Shown piece after piece: positions 25,238 through 34,455 of a stretch of 64,000 nucleotides of DNA. The first letter of the stretch is position 1. Every line of letters begins with the position of its first letter. Made by a program: the position numbers and the translations under genes. The notes under the pieces were generated by a model that saw only the letters and a list, made by a program, of their open reading frames with translations, had not been told where the DNA came from and ran no database searches. The stretch is from Nocardia fluminea (GTDB taxonomy: Bacteria; Actinomycetota; Actinomycetes; Mycobacteriales; Mycobacteriaceae), in NCBI RefSeq assembly GCF_002846365.1, contig NZ_PJMW01000001.1, forward strand, positions 1,054,001 through 1,118,000, in the 5' to 3' direction.

Positions 25238-28200
25238 CGGACGACTCCGGCTCCGCCGACAGGAACGCGGCCGAGAGCATCGCACGCTCCAACTACCGCC
25301 CCCTGGAAATCGATTGGGAGCACCTCGCTCTCGATGAGCTCGACAGTCTGACGTGGTGCAAGAACGAGGGCAACGAACTCGCCCCCAACTCCGGCCACCG
25401 CGCCTCCTGGGACGACCTGATCCTCTACTCCGACCTGCGCGAGGCCATCGAGCGGCTCAACCCGGACCTGCCTCCAGACGCGGTCCGTGACGCCCTCGCT
25501 ACCGCTTCGACCCCTACCTCGCGGGACCCGTATGAGGAGAACCGGACCGCCCACAGCTATCTGACAGACGGGATACGCTCGGTCACGTATACCGACGAGT
25601 TTGGTGCCGAGCACAACCCGACCGTCCATATCGTAAACCTGGCCGACCATGACAGGAACACCTATCGGGCTGTCCGTCAGGTCACCGTCATCGACGGCGA
25701 GAAGAACCGCCGCTTCGATCTCGTCCTGTACGTCAACGGCCTCCCCTTGGCCGTCATCGAGCTGAAGCGTGCCGGTGACGAGGATGTCAAGCTCGAAGAC
25801 GCGCACGCGCAGATCAGCTGGTACGTGGAGGAGTTCCCGACTGCCTTCCGCTACAACGCGATTGTGTTGCTCTCTGACGGCATCACCGCGAAGTACGGCA
25901 CACCTTTCACCCCATACGAGCACTTCGCCCCGTGGAACACGGACAACACGGGCAGACGCATAAACCCCCTGGAGGCCGACGGCCTGACCCAGTCGGGCCA
26001 GAACCTCGCCCTACACGGCCTGTTCTACCAGCCCCGGTTCCTCAGCCTCGTCCAGTCCTTCATCAACTTCGTACCGTCGAAGCGGATGAAGAGGATCGCC
26101 AAGCCGCACCAGTACTTCGCCGTCACCCGCGCCGCAGAGGCCGTGCGCAAGGCGGCGGAGACTGACGGCAAGGCCGGCGTGGTCTGGCACACCCAGGGTT
26201 CGGGTAAGTCCGAGGAGATGGTGCTCACCACCAACCTCGTCGGCCGCGACCCGGTGCTGCACAACCCCACGGTTGTCGTCATCACCGACCGCAACGACCT
26301 CGACGACCAGCTGTACGTCACCTTCCTGGAGAGCGAAATCCTCCCGGAAAAGCCCCGCCAGGTCCTGACCCGTGCCGAACTACGCGAGGAGCTAGCCGCC
26401 AAGCGCACCGGTGGCATCCTGTTCACCACCCTGCAGAAGTTCGGCCGTACCAAGGAGGAGAAGGAGTCGGGCATCGACCACCCGCTGCTTTCCGACCGGC
26501 GCAACATCATTGTCGTAGTTGACGAAGCCCACCGCAGCCACTACGACAACCTTGACGGCTATGCCCGCCATTTGCGGGATGCCCTCCCACACGCCACCCT
26601 CCTCGCCTTCACCGGCACCCCGATCTCCGAGGCTGACCGCAACACCCGAGAAGTCTTCGGTCCCGACATTGACGTCTACGACCTCAAGCGGGCCGCCGAC
26701 GACGGCGCGACCGTGAAGGTCTACCACGAGAGCCGCGTCGTCCAACTCGTCCTGGACCACGACGTCGACCCCACCACCATCGACGAGGAAGCCGACCGGA
26801 TCACCGACGGCCTCGACGACACCGAACGCCGCCGCATCGAGCAGGCCGTCGCCACCATGAACGCCATGTACGGCGCACCGGCCCGGATACGCGACCTGAC
26901 CCGCGACCTGGTCGAGCACTGGGAGGCGAGGCAGGCACGGATGCAGCCGTTCGTCGGCGTATCCGAGAAGCCGAACGGCGCGACCGGCAAGGCGATGATC
27001 GTGTGCGCCACCCGTGACATCTGTGTGCGGGTATACGACGCGCTGCGTGAACTGCGCCCGGAGTGGCACAGCGACGAGATCGACAAGGGAGCGATGAAGA
27101 TCGTGTTCTCCTCGGACTCCCGCAAAGACGCGGCGCACCTGCGTGCCCATGCCCTGCGGGACTCGCAGCGTAAGGCCGTGATCAACCGCGCCACGGACCC
27201 CGACGACGAGCTCGAACTCCTCATCGTCAACAACATGCTCCTAACCGGCTTCGACGCTCCGCCGGTCCACACCATGTACTTGGACCGTCCCCTCAAGGGT
27301 GCCAACCTGATGCAGGCCCTCGCCCGCGTCAACCGGCGCTTCCGCGGCAAGGAGGACGGTCTTCTCGTCGGCTACGCACCACTGACCGAGAATCTGCAGA
27401 AGGCGATCGCCGAATACTCGGATACGGACCAGCAGGACCGCACCCTGGGCCAGGATATCGACCGCGCCCTGGACGAGCTCCGCAACGAGTACGACATCCT
27501 CGACGACATCCTTCGTGGCTGGGACTGGCGTCAGCGGCTCGCCCTACCCAACCGCACGGCATTCATCGACGCGGCGCTGCGCACCGCGAATTACCTTCGC
27601 AACCCGGCAACTCCCGGCAACAACCCCGAGAACCTCGACAACCCCAATGACACCCTCAGCCGCCGATTCCGCGACCACGCCCACCGGTTGGAGCGCTTCC
27701 ACGCGCTCGCTGGTTCCTCGGCTGACATCTCCTCTCGCTTCCCGGACCAGCCGAAGTGGAAGAGGGACATTCAGTTTCTCGTAGAGGTCCGCGCGTACAT
27801 GGCAAAGCTCGACGCAATGGACAGGGAAGCCCGCGGCCTGCCCATCGCCCGCGATGTCGAGCTGTACCTGTCCCAGCTCACCTCGGCCGTAGTTGAGACC
27901 GGCGGTGTGACAGACCTGTTCGCCGAAGCTGGCCTCGCGACAGCCGACCTCACCCACCTCACCGACGCTGTTGTCTTCCGGCTCCAGAACAGCGAAACAC
28001 CGCACCTGGTCGCCGAGGCGTTGCGTCGGCTCGTCGAGCAGAAGATGCGCGAGGTTACCCGGCACAACATCGTGCGTCAGACGACCTTCTCGGAGCGTCT
28101 CCAAGATCTCATGGTCAAGTACATGCGCCAGCAGCTCACCAGTGCGGAGATTATCGCGAAGCTGGTCGAGATGGCGAAGGAAGTCAGGAACGACGCCGAA

Positions 28201-28530
28201 CGTGGCAACCAGTTCGATCCCACTCTGAACAGCGACGAACTCGCCTTCTACGACGCCGTGGCCGACCTCGGCAGCGCGCGTGAGGTCATGGGGGATGAGG
28301 TCCTGGCGGGCATCGCCCGCGAACTGGTCGCGGAGGTCCGCAAGCAGATCAAGAAGGACTGGGTCTCCCGCGAACCGGTCCGCGCGAAGCTCCGCTCCAC
28401 AATCAGGCGCCTTCTGGCCCGCCGGGGATATCCGCCCGAGCAAGCACCCAAGGCAATCGAGTTGGTGCTGAAACAGATGGAGCACTTCGCAAATGATTGG
28501 TCGCGAGACGGAGGAATAGCGGAAGCTTGA
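25234..28530 (+). CDS. hsdR: Type I restriction-modification motor/nuclease subunit HsdR
   Basis: A 1098-residue restriction subunit that translocates and cuts unmethylated DNA. The N-terminal nuclease site is RRFDLVLYVNGLPLAVIELKR (D...E-x-K). The helicase motor has Walker A in VVWHTQGSGKSEEM, Walker B/DEAH in VVDEAHRSHYDN, motif III in LLAFTGTPISEAD and later motifs LIVNNMLLTGFDAP and ALARVNRRF. The C-terminal 250 residues are helical, as needed for docking to HsdM/HsdS. It overlaps hsdS by four bases (ATGA). Nothing suggests inactivation. With hsdM and hsdS it forms a complete type I system. Confidence 0.97.
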   Translation: MTDDSGSADRNAAESIARSNYRPLEIDWEHLALDELDSLTWCKNEGNELAPNSGHRASWDDLILYSDLREAIERLNPDLPPDAVRDALATASTPTSRDPYEENRTAHSYLTDGIRSVTYTDEFGAEHNPTVHIVNLADHDRNTYRAVRQVTVIDGEKNRRFDLVLYVNGLPLAVIELKRAGDEDVKLEDAHAQISWYVEEFPTAFRYNAIVLLSDGITAKYGTPFTPYEHFAPWNTDNTGRRINPLEADGLTQSGQNLALHGLFYQPRFLSLVQSFINFVPSKRMKRIAKPHQYFAVTRAAEAVRKAAETDGKAGVVWHTQGSGKSEEMVLTTNLVGRDPVLHNPTVVVITDRNDLDDQLYVTFLESEILPEKPRQVLTRAELREELAAKRTGGILFTTLQKFGRTKEEKESGIDHPLLSDRRNIIVVVDEAHRSHYDNLDGYARHLRDALPHATLLAFTGTPISEADRNTREVFGPDIDVYDLKRAADDGATVKVYHESRVVQLVLDHDVDPTTIDEEADRITDGLDDTERRRIEQAVATMNAMYGAPARIRDLTRDLVEHWEARQARMQPFVGVSEKPNGATGKAMIVCATRDICVRVYDALRELRPEWHSDEIDKGAMKIVFSSDSRKDAAHLRAHALRDSQRKAVINRATDPDDELELLIVNNMLLTGFDAPPVHTMYLDRPLKGANLMQALARVNRRFRGKEDGLLVGYAPLTENLQKAIAEYSDTDQQDRTLGQDIDRALDELRNEYDILDDILRGWDWRQRLALPNRTAFIDAALRTANYLRNPATPGNNPENLDNPNDTLSRRFRDHAHRLERFHALAGSSADISSRFPDQPKWKRDIQFLVEVRAYMAKLDAMDREARGLPIARDVELYLSQLTSAVVETGGVTDLFAEAGLATADLTHLTDAVVFRLQNSETPHLVAEALRRLVEQKMREVTRHNIVRQTTFSERLQDLMVKYMRQQLTSAEIIAKLVEMAKEVRNDAERGNQFDPTLNSDELAFYDAVADLGSAREVMGDEVLAGIARELVAEVRKQIKKDWVSREPVRAKLRSTIRRLLARRGYPPEQAPKAIELVLKQMEHFANDWSRDGGIAEA

Positions 28531-28953
28531 TCCAACATCAGTCGAGGGATGGACAGCACCAGGCCACGATCCACTCGCGATCGACCCGCACGGACGGCGG
28601 CACTCTGCGGACGGTGTGCTCGAATAAGCATCACCGCTGTTCATGGCTGACAGGAAGAAACTGCTCCACGGATAGGTGACAGCCTGACCTGACCTGACCT
28701 GCCGTACCAGTTGATGGACCAGTCCCCGACCACTACCCAGCCAAGGTTGGTTCGACATCAGTCAGGCCTCGTGGCCCGACCTGAAGAGCGCTAGCACCGC
28801 ACGACATGGGTGGCAGTGCAATACGCACACGAGCACAGGCTAACAGAGGCCGAGTTCAGTTTTGCTGAGCGCGCGCGAAAGCAGTGCTAGCCAGCTATTC
28901 TCGAAGAAAGAAGCAGGCGCAGCGGGGCGCGCAGGGGGTAAAAGGAGGCAGGG
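28531..28953. other. Intergenic region after hsdR
   Basis: About 420 bases without a supported gene. It contains a short tandem repeat of CCTGA at 28683-28703 and ends in a purine-rich leader with AAAGGAGG before the next gene. No clear terminator hairpin was found after hsdR. Confidence 0.4.
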
Positions 28954-29940
28954 GTGGCCCGTAAGTGGTCGTACTGGACGAAAAACAAACTTCAAATCCT
29001 TGAGGACTACGTGCCCGCGTTCAATCGCGCGTCGGAGCGCTCGAAGGAGCGGATATATCTGGACCTGATGGCCGGTCAGCCAGAGAATGAGGAACGCTTT
29101 ACCGGCGCCAAGATCGCTGGGTCACCGCGGCGTGTTCTGTCTTCGCAGCCAGGATTCACGCGGCATCTCTTCTTTGAGTTACCGAGGAACGCTGAGAGGC
29201 TGCAAACCGTACTCACAGCTGACTTCCCGGGCAAGCTGTTTGAAGTAATCGCTGGCGACAGTAACGTCGAGATCGACGCCGCCCTCGCGTCTCTGAGCCC
29301 GTTCCGGTGGGCGCCGACCTTCGCGTTCATCGACCAGCAGGCTGCTGAGGTGTGGTGGGAGACGCTGGCGAAAATTTCACGTTTCAAAGGCCCACAGGCG
29401 AAGACCAAGCCGGAATTGTGGTTGCTGATGTCACCGACAATGGTTGCAAAAGGGGTATCTATCCGGGGCACGAACAGTAGCGAATTCAGAGAACGTGTGA
29501 CTCGACTATATGGTACTCGTAACTGGCTGAACTGCCAGGACGCGCGAGAGGGTGGCACGATTACTGCCGATCGATACCGGGATGAGATGACGAATCTAAT
29601 GCGGTTTCGCCTTGAGAAGGATCTCGGCTATGAGTTCACCCAGCGGATCCCCATGAAGATGGAGAACGGAACCACTATCTACGACATGATTTTCGCCAGC
29701 GACCATTATGTCGGCGAAAAAATCATGTCCCATCTTTACAAGAATGCAGCCGAACGCGAACCTGCAATGCAACGCGAAGCGCGCAGGCTTGCGAAGATAC
29801 AACGCGAAGAAAAGACCGGGACGGAAGGCTTATTCCCGATACCCGCCGAGTCCGAACCTGACGTCAGCGGCGCGATTCTCTGGCAGCCCCAGCCCTGCTG
29901 GAATCCCACCCAGGCGACCTGGTGGACCGATCGTGACTGA
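28954..29940 (+). CDS. tcmP: Three-Cys-motif partner protein TcmP
   Basis: A 328-residue protein matching the TcmP family (TIGR04474), known for standing next to a three-Cys-motif protein; its function is not established. The family opening KNKLQILEDYVPAFNRASERSKERIYLDLMAG and ending IYDMIFASDHYVGEKIMSHLYKNAAER are both recognisable. The IYLDLMAGQ strand resembles a nucleotide- or SAM-binding edge (the family usually reads DLFAG). The GTG at 28954 has AAAGGAGG upstream. It is tail-to-tail with its presumed partner (29981-30724), 40 bases apart. Base composition is more A/T-rich than its neighbours, a sign of transfer together with the adjoining restriction genes. Confidence 0.85.
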   Translation: MARKWSYWTKNKLQILEDYVPAFNRASERSKERIYLDLMAGQPENEERFTGAKIAGSPRRVLSSQPGFTRHLFFELPRNAERLQTVLTADFPGKLFEVIAGDSNVEIDAALASLSPFRWAPTFAFIDQQAAEVWWETLAKISRFKGPQAKTKPELWLLMSPTMVAKGVSIRGTNSSEFRERVTRLYGTRNWLNCQDAREGGTITADRYRDEMTNLMRFRLEKDLGYEFTQRIPMKMENGTTIYDMIFASDHYVGEKIMSHLYKNAAEREPAMQREARRLAKIQREEKTGTEGLFPIPAESEPDVSGAILWQPQPCWNPTQATWWTDRD

Positions 29941-29980
29941 GCGCCCGAACCCGGGCGATGAATCTTGGCGCGCCTGCCGA

Positions 29981-30724
29981 TCACGCTATGAGCGCAGGCA
30001 TTCCGTCCCAAAGTCGGCCGTCGAGCTCACGTCCCAGCGCTTTCGGAGTTCGACCACCCCATTGTTTGAAGAAGAACGGTACGTTTTCGACGTTGCACGT
30101 ATCGCGAATCTCGCGCACCCATTCCGGATCAAGTCGCCGGTGTCCCGGCCCGGACTCACCGCCAGCGATAACCCAGCCGATGCCATCGAGGTTCATCCCG
30201 TGCAACGGGCCCAGCAGGGGCTCGCATGATAAAAATCGCACTGTGGCGGGTACCTGTCGAAGCTGATCGACACGATCCAGATTTGCCATGTTTTCCACCG
30301 AGACACCCATCCACACGTTAGAAGGCCAGTCCAAGCGGTCAGCAAGTCGAGTCAGGCGCAGCGCCCGCTTTGTCAGCACCTGATAGGTGTGCTGCGGGGT
30401 GTCACGCATCACGTCGAACACATCTTTGATAAAGTCCACCGGCACCTTCGCGTGGAACAGGTCCGACATCGAGTTCACGAACACCACACGAGGCGCACGC
30501 CACCGCCGCGGAACATCGAGGGCGTCTGGGTGGATTGTGACACCGAAACCCGGGCCCGAGGTACGTGGATCCCCGTCACGCTGGTATTTCTGCGCACCCA
30601 TCGACTTCAGCCGCTTCGCCAACACCATCGCGTAGCAATGGTCACAGCCCGCTGAGACGCGATCGCAGCCGGTAACCGGGTTCCACGTCGCCTCGGTCCA
30701 CTCGATACCCGATTTGTCCGACAC
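29981..30724 (-). CDS. Three-Cys-motif protein, DUF5131 (phage Gp37/Gp68 family)
   Basis: A 247-residue protein with N-terminal WNPVTGCDRVSAGCDHCYA, the Cys-x6-Cys-x2-Cys signature of the Gp37/Gp68 (DUF5131) family, which is distantly related to radical SAM proteins and probably binds an iron-sulfur cluster. Further family segments are VVFVNSMSDLFH, TYQVLTKRALRL, NVWMGVSVEN and WVIAGGESGPGHR, and it closes with FFFKQWGGRTPKALGRELDGR. The start is GTG 30724 with GGGAGG upstream. It is the expected partner of TcmP, here transcribed convergently. The pair occurs in phages and mobile islands; its biochemical role is unknown. Confidence 0.88.
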   Translation of the reverse strand: MSDKSGIEWTEATWNPVTGCDRVSAGCDHCYAMVLAKRLKSMGAQKYQRDGDPRTSGPGFGVTIHPDALDVPRRWRAPRVVFVNSMSDLFHAKVPVDFIKDVFDVMRDTPQHTYQVLTKRALRLTRLADRLDWPSNVWMGVSVENMANLDRVDQLRQVPATVRFLSCEPLLGPLHGMNLDGIGWVIAGGESGPGHRRLDPEWVREIRDTCNVENVPFFFKQWGGRTPKALGRELDGRLWDGMPALIA

Positions 30725-31414
30725 GACTCCCGCCTCCCAATTCCAGAATTACACCGCTGTCATTCGACCCTACTGGTCGTCGTGGCTCAAGAAGCAACTC
30801 TTCCAGTTTCTCTCGGCCATGGAGCGCGACCGCCCTTAGCCACAGAAGCCGCCTGTAGCGCCGTCGGCGGGCGATCCAGAAGGGATCGTGCGATCTCCGA
30901 TCACTGTCAGCCAGGTGGCCGCCTACACCCTGGCCCGGACGATCTCGCGACCGTTGCGGTCCTGCGCGGCGCGGTCGGAGACCATGCCGCCACACAACGC
31001 CCACCCGACTGACACCGTGCCCCCCACCGGGGCGGTACGGGCTGAGACCACCGCCCCACCGAGCCACAGGTTTCGCGACCACGCGGGGCGGTTTCACGTC
31101 CGGTGGGGTTGCTGGCGGACCGTCACCACTTGTCATTAATGCTGCCATTTAATGCCTGACGTCGGCCAACGACGCTCGCACACGCCAACGCGGGTAATTG
31201 ATGTCACACACGACCAACGGTGAGATTACGTCGTATCCACTGGTCAGTCGGTCATAGTGTCAATCGATTCCAACGTTGTCAGCTCTTGACAAGACAACCA
31301 ACGGCAAGCTACAGAAATGTGAGTACATGGAGTTACCCATGTTCTTAGGTGATCAGTCGTTACGCCGGAGCACAGGCGCGGGATCTCGTGTTGGCGAGGT
31401 GGTGAGGTTCTCAG
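30725..31414. other. Non-coding junction between island and core genome
   Basis: About 690 bases with no supported gene. It contains one clear hairpin (GGGGCGGT ... ACCGCCCC, 31029-31057). This is where pyrG would be expected after mctB in related genomes, so it probably holds the island boundary. No tRNA fragment or obvious att repeat was recognised. Confidence 0.45.
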
Positions 31415-32356
31415 TCAGCGGGGCATGGCTACCAGGGTCAGTGACGTTGCTGTCGGGCCTGTTCCGTAGCGGCCCGCGCCGCCGGTGAGTTGTTCGGTGA
31501 GGGCGAGTGTTGTTGTCACTCGGCCTGTTTCGCGGTCGATGTTGTCGACTGTGGTGACCGTTGTCGCGAGGGGGGCTTGTGCTCGGACGGTGGCTATCGG
31601 GGCGTTGCCCTCGGCGGCGCCGGGGCGGCCCGCGAGGACTGTGCCAGCGGCGCGGGCGCGCAGGGCGGCGGTGAAGCGGGCGATAGTCGCGCCCTGGCCG
31701 GTGTCGGATTCGACACCGTTGCCGGTGATGACCACGGCCAGTTGCGCGGGTCTCGTCGGCGGGTCGGCGTAGGTGAGGAAGTCGCCGCCTCGCAGGGTTT
31801 CGAGGATCAGGGACAGTTCCTCGGGGGTGCTGCGGGGGTTGTTGGTCGCGGGGTCCTGGAGCAGGGCCAGGCCGAGGAGGTCGCCGGCGAGGCTGCCCTG
31901 GTCCACGGCGCCGGTGTTCAGCTGGCCGCCGGCGGGGACGATATTGGTCAGGGTCGAGCGCATGCGGTCGCCCTCCCCCGCGTCGACGAAGGACTCCGTC
32001 AGGGCGATGCGGCCGGTCAGGGTGGCACCCGCGGTGCGCAGGGCATTGCTCACCCCGTCGATGTCGGCGGGGTCGGCGTCCGGGGTGGTGAGGACCACGA
32101 CGCTGCGATCGACCAGAGTGCCGTTCAAGATGCGCGCCGCCGAGCCCGCGATGAACCGGTCGGCGGATTCGAGTTGCTCGGTGAGTCGGTCGTTCCGCGC
32201 GGTCAGTTCGTCCACCTGGTTGTTCAAGTCGGATTTATCCGACCGAAGGCCAGAGATCATCTCGCCCGCGAGGGTGTGTGAACCGAGCACCACACCGACC
32301 GCCAAGGCGAGGAAGATCGCCGCGATCGAGACGGCGTGTTGACGCAGTGAGATCAC
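31415..32356 (-). CDS. mctB: Copper transporter MctB family protein
   Basis: A 313-residue protein of the Rv1698/MctB family, an envelope protein linked to copper efflux and tolerance in mycobacteria. It starts VISLRQHAVSIAAIFLALAVGVVLGS, one N-terminal membrane helix typical of the family. A coiled-coil (LNNQVDELTARNDRLTEQLESAD) and a long alpha/beta extracytoplasmic domain follow. GTG 32356 overlaps the steA stop as GTGA and matches the family N terminus; an upstream in-frame GTG at 32374 is less likely. It is the last conserved gene before the accessory region. Confidence 0.9.
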   Translation of the reverse strand: MISLRQHAVSIAAIFLALAVGVVLGSHTLAGEMISGLRSDKSDLNNQVDELTARNDRLTEQLESADRFIAGSAARILNGTLVDRSVVVLTTPDADPADIDGVSNALRTAGATLTGRIALTESFVDAGEGDRMRSTLTNIVPAGGQLNTGAVDQGSLAGDLLGLALLQDPATNNPRSTPEELSLILETLRGGDFLTYADPPTRPAQLAVVITGNGVESDTGQGATIARFTAALRARAAGTVLAGRPGAAEGNAPIATVRAQAPLATTVTTVDNIDRETGRVTTTLALTEQLTGGAGRYGTGPTATSLTLVAMPR

Positions 32357-33552
32357 AGCAGACCACGCACCCACAGGACGAAACGGTTCCAGTACTCGAT
32401 CGCCCAGTCCAGCACCTCGGAACCGTTGTGCGAGGCCAGGATCACCACCACGATCGCCACCAGCGCGGCCAGCACCACCAGCGCCACCGCGGCGCCCGCG
32501 GAACGATGCCGGTACAGCGTCGACACCGCGTTCGCGTCGACCAGCTTCGCGCCGACCTTCAGCCGGGTCAGGAAGGTGGCCGGGTTGCTGTCGCGGCGGC
32601 CACGATCGAAGAAGTCCTCGAGCGAAGCGGGGGCGCCCGCCAGCACGATCAGCGACGCGCCGTGGTGGTCGGCCAGCATCAACGCGAGATCGGTCGGCGA
32701 ACCCGACGACGGGAACGTCGTGGCGCCGATGCCGAGGTCCTGGATGCGCTCGAGGCCCTTGGCATGACCGTCGGTATCGGCGGGCAGGATCATCTCGGCG
32801 CCGGATTTCAATGTCTCGGTACTGATCTCGTCGGGATCACCGACAATCAGATCAGGGGTGTACTTGAGCTTGCGCAAGGTATCGGCGCCGCTGCCCACCC
32901 CGATCAGAATCGGCGCGTACTCCTTGATGAACGGCTTGAGCCGCTGCAATTCCATGAGATGGCCCGACCCGTCGGCGATGACGACCACGTGCCGGTTGCG
33001 CATGTCCAGCTCGATATCGGGCACGCCGACACCATCGATCAGCAGCGCGCTCTCGGTGCGCACGAATTCGGTGGTGTTGCCCGCGAACGCGTCGAGGTGA
33101 TCGGCGAGACCGTTGCGTGCCTCGATCATCCGGTCGGCGATGGTCGACTCGTCGAACTCGATGCCCTCGACCAGGACCTCCGGTTCCTTCTTGGTCAGCC
33201 GGTCGGCGTAGACGATGCCGCCGTCGATGCGAACCTTGGACCCGTCCTTGATCTTGCCGAACGCGTCGGAGGACACCGTGTCCATCAACACGATCCCATT
33301 GGCCACCAGCACCTCCGGTCCCAGATTGGGATACCGGCCGGAAATCGATGGTGAGGTGTTGATCACCGCGAGCACGCCGGCCTCGACCAGCCGATCGGCG
33401 GTGTGACGGTCCAGATCGGTCTCGTCGAGGACGACCACGTCCCCGGGACCGACCCGGCGCAGTAATCGTCCGGTATCGCGATCCACCCGGGCGATCCCGG
33501 CGACACCGGGCAGCGTTTCCGTATTCCGTGACAACAGCGCCGGCATCCTCAT
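32353..33552 (-). CDS. steA: Septation-associated membrane protein SteA
   Basis: A 399-residue protein orthologous to Rv1697/SteA of corynebacteria and mycobacteria, which acts with SteB in cell separation at the septum. The middle part has a thiamin-pyrophosphokinase-like core: PILIGVGSGADTLRKLKYTPDLIVGDPDEIS and FPSSGSPTDLALMLADHHGA. The C terminus has one strong membrane helix (AAVALVVLAALVAIVVVILAS). The ATG at 33552 is preferred; a second ATG lies two codons in. It is the gene before mctB, with a four-base overlap, and is divergent from the SRPBCC gene. Confidence 0.93.
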   Translation of the reverse strand: MRMPALLSRNTETLPGVAGIARVDRDTGRLLRRVGPGDVVVLDETDLDRHTADRLVEAGVLAVINTSPSISGRYPNLGPEVLVANGIVLMDTVSSDAFGKIKDGSKVRIDGGIVYADRLTKKEPEVLVEGIEFDESTIADRMIEARNGLADHLDAFAGNTTEFVRTESALLIDGVGVPDIELDMRNRHVVVIADGSGHLMELQRLKPFIKEYAPILIGVGSGADTLRKLKYTPDLIVGDPDEISTETLKSGAEMILPADTDGHAKGLERIQDLGIGATTFPSSGSPTDLALMLADHHGASLIVLAGAPASLEDFFDRGRRDSNPATFLTRLKVGAKLVDANAVSTLYRHRSAGAAVALVVLAALVAIVVVILASHNGSEVLDWAIEYWNRFVLWVRGLL

Positions 33553-33667
33553 GAGGCCGATGATGAAGCCAAACCCTCAACCTTTGGTGGAGGCGCGCCG
33601 GTCGGCGGGCACAGGACGACTACCCGTATGCTCCGGGTCACAGACATTTCGGACAGGAGACACATCC

Positions 33668-34087
33668 ATGCCACGTAGCACCGTCGAAACGGTCTTCGAC
33701 GCACCTCGCGACATCGTCTACCGCCTCTTCACCGAGCGCGAAAGCGTCAGCCCGTACCTGCCGATCCAGGTCAAGCTCGTCAAGGCAGGCGACCCGGCCA
33801 CCGGCGTCGGCGCCCAGCACCTGCTCGGTTTCGGCAAGGTGGGTGTCACCGAGGAGATCACCGCACTGACCCCTGGCGAGCTGATGGAATACAAGATCAT
33901 CAAGGGCGCTCCGGTCAAGCGCCACGTCGGCACCATCACCTTCGCCGATACGAGTGAGGGCGGTACTCGGGTGGTCTACACGATGGAGTCGGAGCCGTCG
34001 CTGCCCGTGCCCGCGCCGGCGCTGGAGTTCGGGTTGCGTCAGCTGACCAATCAGCTGATCGGTGGGGTGCGTAAAGCGCTGCGCTGA
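33668..34087 (+). CDS. SRPBCC-fold protein
   Basis: A 139-residue protein of the START/SRPBCC (polyketide cyclase/Bet v 1-like) superfamily, which binds hydrophobic ligands in a deep cavity. The start STVETVFDAPRDIVYRLFTERES and the C-terminal long helix ALEFGLRQLTNQLIGGVRKAL are typical. It contains no cysteine. The ATG follows AGGAGA. It is inserted between steA and recN in the opposite direction to the core operon; the ligand is unknown. Confidence 0.82.
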   Translation: MPRSTVETVFDAPRDIVYRLFTERESVSPYLPIQVKLVKAGDPATGVGAQHLLGFGKVGVTEEITALTPGELMEYKIIKGAPVKRHVGTITFADTSEGGTRVVYTMESEPSLPVPAPALEFGLRQLTNQLIGGVRKALR

Positions 34088-34455
34088 GGTTGGTGGGGCT
34101 CGGGACTCGGTGATCGGTAGTCCTGGAGGCACTGGCTGTGTTTGTTGGCGCGCTGGCGCGCGCGCGTCCGCGGCCCTGATTGGCCCGCCGGTCAGGCACC
34201 GGGGCTTGCTCCTTCGTCGCCTACGCCCCGGCGCCTGACCGGCGGGCCGGCCGCGGACCGGCCACTTCGTGGCCGTCCCTCCCTAGGGGTCGGGAGTGCG
34301 GTGGCTGGATTGGGTGGGGTGTTGAAGACGGGGACGCGCTGGGTGGGGTCGGTGGGTTGTTGAAGACGGGGACGGGCTGGGTGTGCGGGGTAGTTGAAAG
34401 TGCGGTCGGTCGACTTCGGGTGTGGTGACCGACCGTTTTAGGGGTGGTGATCGCT
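34088..34455. other. Convergent intergenic region with hairpin and direct repeat
   Basis: About 370 bases between the 3' ends of the SRPBCC and recN genes, without a gene. It holds the very stable hairpin at 34182-34248 and a 26-base direct repeat (34320-34345 and 34358-34383; one mismatch, both beginning TGTTGAAGACGGGGACG). A third, partial copy (GTAGTTGAAAG) follows. Confidence 0.6.
34182..34248. terminator. Very stable convergent hairpin
   Basis: Arms GGCCCGCCGGTCAGGC-A-CCGGGGC (34182-34205) and its complement (34225-34248) form a stem of about 23 bp with one mismatch and a 19-base loop. No T-run follows on either side. Its position between convergent genes suggests a bidirectional terminator. 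Confidence 0.75.

Noticed and set aside
30642..31148. Open frames in the island/core junction
   Set aside because: No start context, no domain, Arg/Gly/Pro-rich composition; treated as non-coding.
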